Shown here piece after piece: positions 48,451-61,762 of a DNA stretch of 64,000 nt. Source of the stretch: Galbula dea (taxonomy: Eukaryota > Chordata > Aves > Piciformes > Galbulidae). Positions within the stretch are counted from its first letter, which is position 1. Each line of letters opens with the position of its first letter. A program made the translations under genes and the position numbers. Location: positions 6,850,979-6,914,978 of the forward strand of contig VWZX01004666.1 of the NCBI GenBank assembly GCA_013399015.1. The letters run 5' to 3'. The notes under the pieces are model-generated. The model worked only from the letters and a program-made list of their open reading frames with translations. It was not told the origin of the DNA and made no database searches.

Positions 48451-51400
48451 GAAAATACACCACTATTTTTCTCTGTAAGAAATATTCTTTAGATGCAACA
48501 AGAGGATTTAATGAAATCTAGTGTTCATGAAGTTCTGAGCTTCTAATCTTAAAGATGATGAGTGATGAATATTTCTCACTTTTAAAGGAACTAATTTTGC
48601 AAATTACAGATATGTCTTTTGTGATGCTTTTAGTATGCCAGGTGTTGCTTCAGTTACATTTGATTTTATACAACCCTATTCATAATACAGTTATTCAACT
48701 AGCTGTTAATATAATCAGTGTATTTAGGAAAATTTCATCTGCTATTCAGATCTGCACTTTGCTTTGAATAATGCATACATTCTAATTTCTATATATGATT
48801 TTGTTCACAATTTTTCTATTTCCTTTTTTGGTTTTTTTATGGTAAACATAAAGCTCTGGAAACCTTGTTCTTTGTATTTGAGAGTGAAGCTAATTTATGA
48901 TACTTTGTTAAGAAAAAAACTATCCAGCAAGAACTTATAAAGTTTTAAAAGTGCTGTCTGATGCTAAAAAAAGCAGATTACAGATTGTTTTTCTGCTTTT
49001 TAATATGAACAACTTCTACTTTTCAAATTGCATATTGTTTTTCATGAAAATAGCTCTAAGGAGACTTTCTATTCCGAATTCTGAATATTTGTAATAAAAT
49101 TATATATTGCTCTTAGGTTTGTGGGGTTTTTTTGTTTTTTGGGGTTTTTTTTGCTGGCAGGTATTTCAGAAGAGTAATTACAAGTCAGCATGTTGACTGC
49201 TTGCCCCTTTGAAATCAGATGCATGTTTGCCATCAACTTCAGAACTCAACCCCTGCAATGAGAGCTGAATCTGAAATTTATATTTGGTATTGTTTTCTTT
49301 TACAGTTCTCTGACTCCCTATGTTTGTAAGGCATTTTGCCTTTAGAAGTTGTTGTACTTTGAAAGAGCAGTGATTTAGTTTATGAAAATATGAACAAATT
49401 TACAGGATTGGAAGTCAAAGATAAGGGAAATCCTCAGCATTTCTTGAAGATGCTTGTAAATAGTAACAATCTTTGATTTTAAAAAATATGTAGCCTGCAA
49501 TACACATTTTTGTATCCTGTAATTGTTATGAGGATAATAATTTGTTGGTACACTTGAGGAACTCATCCTATCTTCATTCCCCCCAGTTTCCTAACTTAGC
49601 CACGAGGCTGGCTGGGGTACATGAATAAGTAGAGGTGGGAGAACACTGGCTGGATACTTTACTTTCTAACCTTTCCTGCTGCTAAGGGAGGTTGAGCCCA
49701 TGGGTCTCATTAGAGCCAGTTCAAAGTAAATCCCTGACACAGGATTAGCGTGGATGGTGGGTACTCAGCCTTAACAGCTTTGGTCAGCAGGCCTGCTTCT
49801 GTCATTTCTTGGCTGCTTGCCAAGATGTTCACACTGTCCTGCCCTACTAATGTTTACTAGGAATGTGGGCTCATGAATGTATCATGTAAATTTATGCCTA
49901 ATGAGTTTTGCAAGCCTGGCTGTTTTATCTTTGAAATTAACTGTATTTTTTTATCTTTGGTGGGAGATAGATTTCTTTGAACCTAAAGGTTACATACAAC
50001 GGTCTCCAAAGCTTTTCTATTCTGTTTCTCTAGCCATTGCATGTTTGAACTTTTCACAAAGGCAGAGAGAATGAAAACAAGATCCACTATAATATTTAAA
50101 ATTTTTTTAAGATATGCTTTATATTGAATTTTTCTTTTTTTTGAACTGCCTTCTTTTGGGATGAATAGTTAAATGTTTTATTATTAATATTTCCTTTTGG
50201 AGCGTGAACTGCATTAATGAACTAGCTAAAAGAAACAAGGTATTTGAATTTCAGATGAGCTCTAATTGGGGAAACATTGCACCACAATACTTAGCAATAT
50301 CTAAGAATGCAAGTTTCTGCTTACTAAAAAGATTGTTTTATTAAGTATTCCAAAATATTCTTCCGTGTCTTTTTAATAAGGAAATAAATTTACAGAATGG
50401 TGAACGGCCAGGGAAAAAAGCTTTTAGTTTAGTGGAAAAAACTTCTAATGACAGACTTACAGTCACAAGCTGTGCTTGTAACACAGATGATCTAACAATG
50501 ATTTGTCTAATCCTTTCACTTGACAACAAGAGTTAAAGCTCTAGACAGAATGATACCAGTACAAATGCTTTCTCATTTGATAAGAGAATAAGGTAATATT
50601 TACCTTTCAGTATCACAGATAAGTGAATATAACTTTTATGTTACTTATCTGTTCAAATATAGTGAACTGTGTACTATTTGCTCAACGTGCAACTTTCTTG
50701 GCAAGGTTCTTGTCTGGAGTGAATTGCCACTAAGGAAAGATTCATGAAATTCATTTCAGATTGGTGGTTTGGTCAACAAGATCCAAGGCAATTAAAGGAA
50801 TGCTGAGAGGGAAATGATTCCTCTGTCTTAAGTTGTGCTAATCGTTAAACTATTGAGCTAGAGTCTTCACCAGAAGACTTTCTCCAAAACTGATCTTGGA
50901 AATGATTTCTCTATTTAAAGGGGGGAAAAAAAGACCGTGGCACAAAGAATAGGCTTAAGGTTAACGATATTGCTGATGACTCGAACTGGGAAAGATGACA
51001 TGACTAAAAAGAACAGTGGAATATTATCCAAGAAGGTGGCCTTTAAAACTTGACTAATAGAATTTTAATAGTTTAAAATGAAAGGTTATAACTTCAAGGA
51101 CTAATAACCAAGGGAAGTTGTTCTTCTGCGATGATGAAAAATACCTTGATGCACTAGTCATTCATAGAACCACTGTCAGCTGCCAGAGGGCTCCATCTGG
51201 GGAAGAAATGACTGTGTTGTGCATCACAGAGAAGAAATCCAGGAGAAGCTGCGAGGTAGTTTTGTTATCCAGGGTTTTGGTGAGGTTTTTATCCACAACA
51301 ATGTAGTCAGTGCAAGCTTCTCTTGTTTATTTAAAGATTGGACAGATTTAGAAACAACAAGAAGTGGTGTGTTAGGGTGACAAAAATTTTAAGAAAGAAA

Positions 51401-51981
51401 AAAATTTCTTCAACTTAACCAACTGTATTGTCAAAACTGTAGGTGTATAATATGTGGCCATGAACTGCCTTAAATCTAGGAACCCTAAGAAGGATTTCTA
51501 ATCACAAATGGAACAGTGCAGTGGAAGAGTGGAACAAAGGCCAGGCTAGTTTTGGGACAGAACTTTAACCTTTCTGAAGACAGGTTATATGATATAGTTG
51601 CTGGTGTACCAGCAAACAAGATGTGATCCACCAGTAGGTTCCTTCCAGTCATAATTATTCTGGCTGTGCTGAACTACCAGGTGCTTTGCACTTTCCCAGG
51701 CTCATTTAAGGATGGACAGATCTGGAAAAGACAGGTAGGATTATGAATTGTCTTTTCAGATCAGAGTGAAGGAACTTGCCTTTTTGACTGAAGTACAATG
51801 CCAAAGTCCACTTGAGGTCTCTCAGCAAGGTAGGTTATTTTGGATATTGCTGCTCCAAAGATGTGAAGGGGGATGCCTAAGCCAAAGCTTTCCTACTGTG
51901 TGCCAAAAGAAGGGGAGTAGTGTTAGGGAGGGGAAGGAGATGTCTCTGGAATGTTGACCTTGCTACTCCTGCTGGGGCTCT

Positions 51982-52567
51982 GAATCATAGAATCATGGAA
52001 TGCTTTGGGTTGGAAGGGACATTTAAAGGTCATCTAGTCCAACCCCCCTGCAGTGAGTAAGGACATCTTTTAGCTAGATAAGGTTGCTCAGAACCCTGTC
52101 CAGCTACCCTTTAATATTTCCAGGAATAGGGCTTCTAATACCTCCTGAGCAACCTGTTCCAGTATTTCACCACCCTCACTGTAAAACATTTTTTCCTTAT
52201 ATCTAGTCTAAATCTCCCCTCTTTTAGTTTAAAGCTATTACTCCTTGTCCTGCTGCAACAGGCCCAGCTAAATAGACCATCCCCATCTCTCCTGTAGGCC
52301 CCCTTTAAGTACTGCAGTAATGTCTCCCTAGAGCCTTTTGTTCTCCAATGCTCTGTCTTTCTTCATAGGAGAGATGCTTCAGCCCTCTGAACATTTTTGT
52401 GGCCCTCCTTTGGACATGCTCCAACAGGTTCATGTCTTTCTTGTGCTGGGGACTGCAGAGCTGGACATGGTTACTTCAGGTGAAATCTCACCTGAGCAGA
52501 GTCAAAGGGCAAAATCACTTTCCTCAACCTGCTGGCCATGCTGCTTTTGATGCAGTTCTGGATGAAT
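51982..52567 (-). mobile_element. CR1 LINE copy, antisense, 5'-truncated
   Basis: It starts with the CR1 tail (GAATCATAGAATCATGGAAT) and GGTTGGAAGGGACATTTAAA, then the reverse complement of the ORF2 C-terminus (GCAACCTGTTCCAGTATTTC, TGTGGCCCTCCTTTGGACAT). It extends to about 52567. Many substitutions and stops indicate an inactive, moderately old copy. Confidence 0.93.
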
Positions 52568-55500
52568 CACTTTCACCAATAGTTCCTGGTTCTTTTGAGT
52601 TTTCCTTCATTATTAGTAGCTAGATCCTGATTTTTGCATGGATTTGGTGCTCTACAGGTATTTTGCTGTCCTAGGCCTATGCTTAAAGCCTACAATTTTT
52701 GACTTCAGAGAAAGGGCCTACCAAGATTTCATCCTGTCCCTAAGAATAGCTGAGAAAAGTTCTGGACTTAGCAGTGTTCAGGTGTAGGCACTGAACTACT
52801 CAGGACACATGAGAGGGATGAGCTAAGTTCTGCTTAGCTTCTAGCTATGGCTGAACAAAGAAACAGTGCAGACAATATAGTGTCTGTTGGTTATGCTGCA
52901 TACCATTGCTTGGGACACTACTAGGGACTAGAAATCTAGACAATGGAGAAAATAAACACAGAAAAGTCTGAGTTTTGTACCCTGATAAACTCACTACAAT
53001 ATGCTCTTACCCTGTATTTCTGGCTTTTCAAATTTGTAGTTACTTTCTTGAATGATCGGGGGAAAAGAATTAGTAAATAGCTTTTGCTGTAATCTGTATT
53101 CAGCTCTGTGTTGAACATCCATTATTTTTATGGCTATAATAAAATGAATAGCAGTGTAACAGCTGCCTTGGGTTTTCAATTAAATGCATTAATACATATG
53201 CAAGAAAATAGCCCATCTCAATGGTATTTATAAGGAAGAGAATATTTTTCAGTATTTGTTGCAAATCATTTTTATGCCTTATTTATATGGCATTTGGAAA
53301 TTTGAGAGTGGAGTTGCAGGCATGCTGCTTTATTACTTCCAGGTGGCACATGTGATTATCAGCCTGACCACTTCACAGTATTTCTTAATGATGACAATTT
53401 TCATTTCATAAAATATAGCTTTATAAGCTTGGTGAATAAGCCAGTAGTCAGTGCTGGGTTTAGTAAGAAGGTGGTTAATATTCACAGAAGGGCCTGAATG
53501 CATATTTACAGCTTTGCTGCATTATTTTCGAAAGAAATGTTGATGGCGTGAGTGAAGTGTGTAAATTCCTTGTTTATTTCAGTGGTTAGAGGGCAGCAGA
53601 TAGTTGCTTTGTTCATTGTTTCCAAACTGTTTTCTCCAGCATGCTTTATTTTCTTCATCTTTGCTCCATGTCAGAATCGTGTCCTTGACAGTTTCATTTG
53701 CTTTCATTCTTCTCTTTGTGCCTCTAAGCTTGCGAAACAACACCAAACAATGAGGCAGTCGCTTTGTCCACCCAGCTTAGCTTTTGTCAGACTTTGCTCT
53801 AAGGTTCATTTTTCTATTCTTTCCAGCCATATCTTGTATATGGGGCCTCGCTGTTCCTGTCAATGAGTCTGAAAGAATGGTCTTACCACACTAGTTTTAC
53901 AAGTGTGATTCCATATATGTGAACGATAGACTGCCTAGTGTCTTTTAATATTTGCATGGCGACAAACGCAAGTGCAAAATTCATCTTGATATTGGAGCAT
54001 GGAAGTTGGCTGATTAAAACAATAATAATTACCATCCTGCCATATTGTTTGTTTCAGCACTAAGGCAGGTGGGAATTTGGGAACTTTCATTAAATCTTCA
54101 TTACCATGTCCAGACTAAGGAATAAGGCCTAATAGCAAAAAAAGCCAGCTAGGATTAGGATGAGACTAGGAGTGTTATGTAATTCAGTCATTTCACTCTT
54201 AGCACTAAGCTTTTATTGAATTGTTTTGCTGAAAAAATAATTGACTCTTTTATTACTGAGAACACTTGAATAAAACAATAAGTAACCTTGAACCATTTGG
54301 ACTGTGAACTTGATAGCAGAATCACAGTCTTCCTTCTTCCCAGTGCTACTCCATCTCCCGTGATCTCACATCCAAGATCACTTTACTTTCCCATTTACCA
54401 AATTCATGTTTGCTAGTTTTCACATAGAAACAGAGGTGGGTAACAGAAATTTGTTAGAATAATTATTAAAAATTAATCCTGCTTCTTTATGTATCTTCCA
54501 AAATTGTTATCTTCCTAAATCTCATCATGTGGAAAAAATTGCCAAAGAATTAAGCTAGACTGGAGTGTTGAATTGTTGCAAGAGATCTTCATCTGTCTTA
54601 GATCTCAAAACATTACTTCAAAAATCATCAAAGGATGTACTTCAGAATCTATGGCAAGTGGCTCAAAGCATTAAAAACTGAACTGAAATGATTTATACCT
54701 GATACTGTCACTGTGCAGATAGAAAACAGATCTTATGATACATTTAAGGTAATAGACAAGACAGATTGTACGAATTTGATATGTTTATTTTCTATAGCCC
54801 TTCATTATGACTTATTACAGGAGTGATGATTGAACATAGCGTTAAGTAAGCAGAAAAAATATTTCTATTTAAACATTTCAATTCATGGAACAGGAATGTA
54901 TTTACTTTATCTTGCGAAAGAATTCTTCTTTATTGTTTGCAGTGTAGTGAACCCAGATGTTTGTATTAAGTTTGCACTGGCTAAGAAAGTTCGTAAATCT
55001 ACTTTCAAGCATCTGTCCTAAAAAGCAAAAAAACAAGCTATGTATAGACAAAAACATATAAGGCAAAATAATTAGGGAACTGAAAGATAGAGGTTAACAG
55101 GTATACCTTAGGGAATGGATTTTCAACATTTTGCTTCTGTCTCACTAAACATGTTAGACAGAGAGAACTGCATGACTTGGCTGTGCCTTCACCCTAGACT
55201 CTGTGTTCCTTCAGTTGGGTATGATCAACTCCTAGTCAGAGCGATGTACAAGAAAAGAAGTGTTATATTTCCTTACAAACCTATGGGAAAAAAGAAATGA
55301 GCTCAGCTTTGGCAGAGTTCATGGAGATGCAGGTAAAACAACTTCTCCTGGAAAATGTGGAATGACAGTTCTTTCTTTGCCAAGATTAAAACAACCTTTT
55401 CAATAGTTCCTGTTTCATGCCTCTTTTCTCAGATTACTTCCAGACAGAGTATTGTAATTACCTCCTCATTATGTTCATGTGGGATGGGAGTTTTAAAGAT

Positions 55501-55645
55501 TACATCACTCAGCCGCATAGTGTGATATGTGTGAGTAATCAGTAGTTAACAATGCAACAATTAATTCCCCCAGGGCATTTTATTTGTCACTTGGAAATAT
55601 TCCTTGGACTCGCAGAGTAACTCATAGCCTTGAGGAAAAAAAAAA

Positions 55646-55665
55646 ATCAGCTCATTAGAGCTGAT
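55646..55665. other. Perfect 8-bp inverted repeat with ATTA loop
   Basis: ATCAGCTC, a four-base ATTA spacer and GAGCTGAT form a perfect hairpin or palindromic protein site. It sits inside a motif-dense non-coding stretch. Confidence 0.5.
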
Positions 55666-58102
55666 CTGCTGTTATCACTTGGCTAATATTTCCACTGACG
55701 TTGCTGGGCCTCATTTATTTTAACCTCACTCAGGTATCTCACCTCTTTACTTTTATTTAATGTCCATTTTTTCACAGTGGAATATCTGTCTTGCTTCCAG
55801 TCAGAACAAAGGTAAAACCCAGCATTATTAAAAGCAAATACAAAAATAAAAAAATGTAGGCAGTTCTTTTTTTATCAAGCCTGTATGACAAAGTACAAAA
55901 ATGGCTAAAATAAGGCATGCTACTGTGTGAAAATGTTCTCTGAGCTTTAGTCTCAGTGTAAAAGGCATCAGTGTCCTCCACAGTGTCCGGGTTTGCACGT
56001 ACTTGCCTTTCTTAGACATCAGTCCTCCTCCTAGTTTCTCTGTGGATTTCATTAAGTCTTTAAAAGTTCATGCTCGCAGAAGTAAAACTTGTTTATATCT
56101 GCCTGAATCTATTTTAAAGATAGCTGATGAAACTGAAATGCCAATGCCATCTGCTTTTCTGGAGGAAAAAAAGTAATCTTGAGCCTTCTCTACTAGGTTC
56201 ATGTGCAAAACAGATCTTTTTGGATAACTTTCTTTTTCTTTTTTTCATAAGGAAGCTCCCAAATGACATGGTTTCAGCTCTCGTGTGTCCTCAAAAGCAT
56301 GAGGTAGCATTAGAAGGACTAGTTCAGGTGGTGTGAGGAAAGGTGCTGTTGTGCAGGTGGCGTATATGTACAGCAGCACTCTGAAGATTTTCAGTGACTC
56401 CTGTGTTTTGGTCAATTCAAGCAGTCTCTCTTGCAAAGATCTTAGAGGAGTGGCAAGGAGGGCCAGCTTTTGATGTTTTTGAGTAAAAATGTTAATGTGG
56501 TAAAACCAGGGTGAAAGTGGGGCTTCTGCCTATGTTTTCTGCTTGAAGAATAGTGCTGGACAAAGGAACATGCAGCCAGGCCACCGTTTATGTGGTGAGT
56601 CTATTGCATCCGGGAACCAAAAGCCAGCTGGAAAGGCAGTCATGGTGTGGGACTGATAGAGAGGAGGCCTCTGTCCTGTTTACTGGTCACCAACACCAGA
56701 GAACTGTGCACAGGATGTGCAAACAGGGACTAGGCAGCTAATGCAGCGGTTGATGTGAAATGTGGTGGGAGCCTGGAGGGCACTGCTTTGAGACTGATCA
56801 CCTCAGTGCAGTGGTGGTGATGGTGAGCTCCAGAAGACAGAACCTTGCATCCCTGGAATGACCAGCTTGCAGACCTTGTGCTTGCCCCAGAGGGAGGGCA
56901 GGGCTGTGGGAGGTGCCTCCTGATGGAGGATGGGGGAAAGGCTGAGGTACTTGCTGTTGTCCTTGTGTGTCAGTCTTTTCTGGTGCAGTCTACTCTCTGT
57001 CAGTGCCTTGTGCCAGTAGAGGAACAAGATTTTTCAACTCATGCTCAAAAAAGCGTTTTCTTTGTTGTAGTGGGGAATGTTTTCTCATCCACTTCTCCTA
57101 CCATTGAATGAATGCAGCATCAGTGAAATATTTCACATTCTGTATACAAATGCATCATTTAACAATGGGTTATGTTAATTCATACCCTATAAAATTTGCC
57201 CTCCAAAATATTTTCTCTGTTAAATTAACTTAAAGCCCTTGTCTGTAGTAAATCTTGCTATACATTATCATTATTTTACACATCAAGCAGCAGAGGCAGT
57301 GATGGAGTAGATAGCCTACTAACCACCTCATAGAGGCAGAGTGAATCAGAGACAAAACCACTTCTATGCAGGTAAAACGTGAATTTTTACTGCCAAATTA
57401 TTAATATGTTGCTAGAAATAGGAAAACAAACTGAGTTATAAATGGATTATAAATATGAAGGTAGTAGAATATTTAAAATGTATGCAGATAACTACTGTGT
57501 ACTGTAAGTGAAATTCCCTATCTTCTTAAGTGGCAATGCTTATTTAGGAAGATATCTCAAACATGCTAAAGTGTTGCAGTGCACCCTACCTGAAATGATA
57601 GTGGTTGAGATGGTTACAGGTAAGTTAGACTTACTCTTATAATAAATCTGATCTGATATATTGTTCTTTTATGCTGAAGAATTTGATTTGTCAAAAAAAA
57701 AAAAAAATTATAAACACATTTGATAGCTGACAATATTCTGTTTATACAAGGAGTTATGCACTCCTTCAGCCAGAGAGCAGCCAATGACTTCATTACAAGG
57801 TGCACAGTTAAGCTGATGAAATAAATAGATTATTACTTGTAAAAAGCAGGATAGCTCAACCTACCTAGAAGGCCTAATCACTTAAGATGTCCACCTAACC
57901 AAAGAGCTAAAATGAAGTTCAATTCCTTAATCATAACAGTGGAAAAGAGGGTCTGGAGGCAAGTTGGTCGTATCCCTGGCAAATATCCCTCACAGGAAGT
58001 TTAGGTAGAGTATGCGACTGTCTCTCTTACAAGGTCTTGGAGTCGTTTCAATTTAGAGTAGAAATACTACTGAAATTTTGGTTTTTCTCTCCATTCTTTT
58101 AG

Positions 58103-58242
58103 ACACAGTTTTATACCCAGATCTTGTTATAAAGCCATGTGAGCAGACTATATGGGCAAAAGCCCAAGAGTATATCAGAATATCTTCCGAGAAAAAGCTT
58201 TGGGAACATGCTGCAACCAGAGGCTGGAACCCAAACCACTGA
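58103..58242 (+). other. Exon-like open segment of unknown origin
   Basis: A strong acceptor (TTTTTCTCTCCATTCTTTTAG, ending at 58102) precedes 45 uninterrupted codons and a TGA at 58240-58242. The predicted peptide is protein-like, for example PDLVIKPCEQTIWAKAQEYI and EKKLWEHAATRGWNPNH. An AATAAA lies downstream at 58586-58591. It could be the terminal coding exon of an unrecognised gene, a retrocopy scrap, or chance. The opposite strand is also open here for 115 codons (58400 to 58053). Confidence 0.25.
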
Positions 58243-60354
58243 CAAAGAGAAAGGAAAATAGAAGAAAGATTACAAAGATATGGAGCATCAAAAACACAAA
58301 GGACAATTAGAAAAATATGGTCTGGAAAAAGGACAATCTGCCAGATATGTGAGAGCGAACCACATATGAATTTAATAACAGGGTTGGATAAGTTAAACAA
58401 CTGCCATACAGAGTAATTTGTATGAGCCTCTGAGAGAGGTGTTTGTGAAAAGGTGTGGTTTTATTAAAGCAGACAGCTTGCCAAAGTGTAAAGAAAAAAA
58501 GAAATGGAAAAAAAGTCCATTTTTCCTATTTGGTTCATTGAATGTACCAACTTAACAGAAGTACCATCAAGGATACAGTCAGAGCAATAAAATAACTTCG
58601 TCATTTTATAAAGTTGGGCAATTCTAGCCTCTTGCAAAATACCTTAGTACTGGTCTAGTAATTCCTGCATCCACCTCATAATTTTTCTCTGAGCTCTTCA
58701 CATATGTCTGAAACGTATGGATAGTGATATAATGGGCTTCAGGAGAAGGATCTGCTATGTAATCAGGCAAGACGCTTTAATGTGTCAATTCTCTTCAGTT
58801 AAAAAAAAACAAACCTCAGACAACAGTAGTGCCATTTCTTGGCCTAACTCTAAACTTCCTTGTGGCTCTTTCTGTTTTGGCTTTAAGTAAATGCTTTGCA
58901 GTTGTTTCCAAATCATCTTGTATCAGTACGATATTGTCAGAACAATGAGTTTTGCTTAGGAGGTATTATATAAGATATGAGAGTTGTATAAGATACCATT
59001 TCCAGTCATGAATTACACTCATAAGATCATCTTACTCAACAGAGAGATTTCCAGCCCTCTCAACTTTCCCATCCGCTGGGGTTACACCAAAGCATTAGGG
59101 AAGAGACTTGAACCAGTGAGTTTTTAACGGCCGTAACATGTCAAAGTCTGTTGCCTGCCCTGCTCTCTCCTGCCCCCCCCCATCCTGTTCACCAGGACCT
59201 CCTCTCTTCTCCTGAGCATGCTGCTGGCCCCGTGAGTGCAGAGTTACGAAGCTGCAGTTCTGACCTGGAGTGGGATTCGCAAGTGAGGCATGCTTCTCAA
59301 GTAATTTGTGGTGCTATTCTTGTGCAGCAGATTTACATCTCTAAGTCTGATCAAGGGAAAACTGATAGGTGTAATATAATAAACTGATAGGTGCTCCTCT
59401 TCCATAGGAGCAAAAGAAGAAAGAAATCAGCACAATGTGGACTAGAAGATGAAGAGATGGCTGGTTGCTCTCAGTGTGTGCTTGGTAGTGCATTACTGCC
59501 AGCAAGTGGCTGTGTTAAGTCCAAAGATGGGTTTCAGTCCTTGGTTCTAACATTTCAGAAATTATTAGGTAGAAAACACAACAAATAATGACCAGAGGTT
59601 GTGCATAGATTGAAAGTATAGTGAATACTGAAAGACAAGAGTTTGGGATGATGTGGGCTGTTTGGTGACATGGTTTTATCCTTGCATGGCTTCCTTGAGA
59701 AGCTTCTCCATAGCACAATGTGACATGTGCTCCCAGACACAGGGTAACATGTATCTGGCTCTACAGCTGGGCCTGTTGCTACCTCACAGCCACATGATGA
59801 TTGCATTTTGCCCTGGCTATAGCCCAACAATATGTGTTTTAATATGGTTGGAGCTGAAATTGTGCTGCTGGAAACGAAAGAGAGAAGTGGGGGTTTTTAT
59901 GAGGGAAGGCTGTCTTGGGGAGCAATGACTCAGAAAAGGTCTCTGGGGAAGAGGCACCTCCCAGTGCAACATTATAAGGTGTTTTTTTTGTCTGAAAGAG
60001 AAATAGGAAATGGTTCAACCTGCAGTTACCCACAGTACAATGGTTACCAGAATGTCACATGCAGGTCTGGAAGTTTATTAATCAGAGATGTCTAAGAGAG
60101 GAACATTGAGATTTGGAAACCTTTCTTCGCAGTCGGCTCCAGCAAAGTTTATTAAGGAGAAGATGAAGGAGCAGCTTGACTGTGTGTGAAGCAGAGATTT
60201 GATAACAGCAGCTCTCTTGTCTGGCTGGCAGAGGTATAATGAGATCCATGCAACTAAATTTAAGTCTAGGTAATTTAGATTGCAAGCAGGCACATCTTAA
60301 ATGGCATAAGTGATTTGCCAGTGAAATGATTTAATAAAGATTGTAATAAATTCC

Positions 60355-60520
60355 CTCTTAGTGGACTTTTTAAAACCTGAACTGGATGCTTTTCTGAAGG
60401 AAATGCTCCAATTCAAACAAGATGAATACATAAAAGTCTTATGGCCCAATTTATTCAAGAGGTCAGACTGGAAGATTACAACAATCCATTCTACCCTTCT
60501 ATTGTGCAAAAAATTGCTCA
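60355..60520 (+). repeat. Old CR1/L3-like repeat tail
   Basis: GGATGCTTTTCTGAAGGAAA, GCTCCAATTCAAAC and GAGGTCAGACTGGAAGATTA, in this order, resemble the 3' region of an ancient amniote CR1-type repeat that I recall from reptile and bird genomes. The copy is degraded. The open frames across it are not host genes. Confidence 0.5.
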
Positions 60521-61405
60521 GGGGTTGTTCTGTGCACTTTCATTATGTGAAAAGATTGTTTTGTTAGCAGACCCAAAGTATATCAATTTAACAGAGAGCT
60601 CTCAAGTCCTCTTCTGTGATTTTAGCTTTTGTACTAAAAGGAATGGTGGCCCTAACTCTTTTGTTTTTATTACATTGAATTGGTTAACAAGGCAAAGAGC
60701 TGATAATGTGTTTTATGTTGCTCATATATCTTGAGCTAATCTGAGGCAATAATGAAAAAGGCAATTATTAGGTCCATTTTGCAATTTAAAAAATCCACAT
60801 CAGTGGGTTTATTGCACTTTTGACTCGTGACAATACAAACGTGACTTCATACAGCTGATTTCTGAGCAATGGTAACTGCTGGTCTGTGAGCTCTTCCTGC
60901 ATAAGCTACCTCCAGATCCTGCTAAGTAATAGGGAAAACATAGGTTACCTCTGTGGCTTATCTAGCAGAATGCAAATATACACAGTATTTCACTCTTCCT
61001 TAATGCACTGCTGCTCCTCTCTGCTTGGGTTCTCTGCTCAGTTTCTCTGCTCTCTTGGAATATGAAAAATAGATTGCTACTAGAAAAAAAGTTATGCTGT
61101 TGCAGAGTTCAGGTGAAGATAGTATTAAAAGAAACTTCCTCAAAACTGAGAAAACCATGGCAAAATTGGGAGAGAGATGGCTGTGCTAAATAAATGTTAA
61201 AAAAAATTCAATTGGAGAAATGCAATTTAGAACAGGTTAATTAATGGTTATAAATATGAGTAATTTAGTTACTTTAAATATCTCCCATTTAATACTACAA
61301 GGACAGTAGAGTGCAGTTCTTAAAGATGAACATTATTCTGTTATCTTAAGAACTAATATTTAATCTTAATAACTCTCATTTGCATATTCCTAGACTTGCT
61401 AGATT

Positions 61406-61762
61406 ATCACAGAATCATGGAATTGTCAGATTTGGAAGGGACCTTAAAGATCATCTAGTTCCATTCTCCCTGCCTGGCAGGGACACCATCCACTAGATCA
61501 GGTTGCCCAGAGCCCCATCCAGCTTTGCCTTAAAAACTTCCAGGGATGAGGCTTCCACAACCTCTCTGGGCAACTTGTTCCAGTGTCTCACCACCCTAAC
61601 AGTGAAGAACTTCCTCCTAATATCCAATCTAAATCTACCCTTCTCTACTTTATATCCATTCCCCCTAGTCCTATTGCTACCTGACCTCCTAAAAAGTCCC
61701 TCACCATCTTTCTTGTAGGCCCCCTTCAGATACTGGAAGGCCACAATAAGATCTTCTCAGAA
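61406..61762 (-). mobile_element. CR1 LINE copy, antisense, 5'-truncated, fairly intact 3' end
   Basis: It begins ATCACAGAATCATGGAATTG and continues through GCAACTTGTTCCAGTGTCTC. The minus-strand frame from 61744 to 61493 is open for 83 codons to the usual ORF2 C-terminus (LDGALGNLI). It has fewer disruptions than most CR1 copies in this window. Confidence 0.94.

Larger units (their letters stand above)
46736..51981. other. Intergenic, mostly without recognisable features
   Basis: This is AT-rich DNA. It contains a 54-bp tandem duplication near 48.0 kb and a small CR1 tail near 48.4 kb. No coding exon or RNA gene was recognised. Confidence 0.7.
52568..61405. other. Long intergenic block, mostly unassigned
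   Basis: The block is largely AT-rich. Non-repetitive, motif-dense stretches at about 53.16-53.48 and 55.40-55.75 kb look like possible conserved non-coding sequence. A GC-richer patch lies at 56.27-57.11 kb with only chance open frames. An exon-like segment lies at 58.10-58.24 kb and an old repeat tail at 60.36-60.52 kb. No recognisable gene was found; PTGFR, the next expected gene, is not here. Confidence 0.6.

Noticed and set aside
56553..57111. Overlapping ORFs in the 56.5-57.1 kb GC-richer patch
   Set aside because: Frames on both strands are short, lack domains and have no consistent splice signals.
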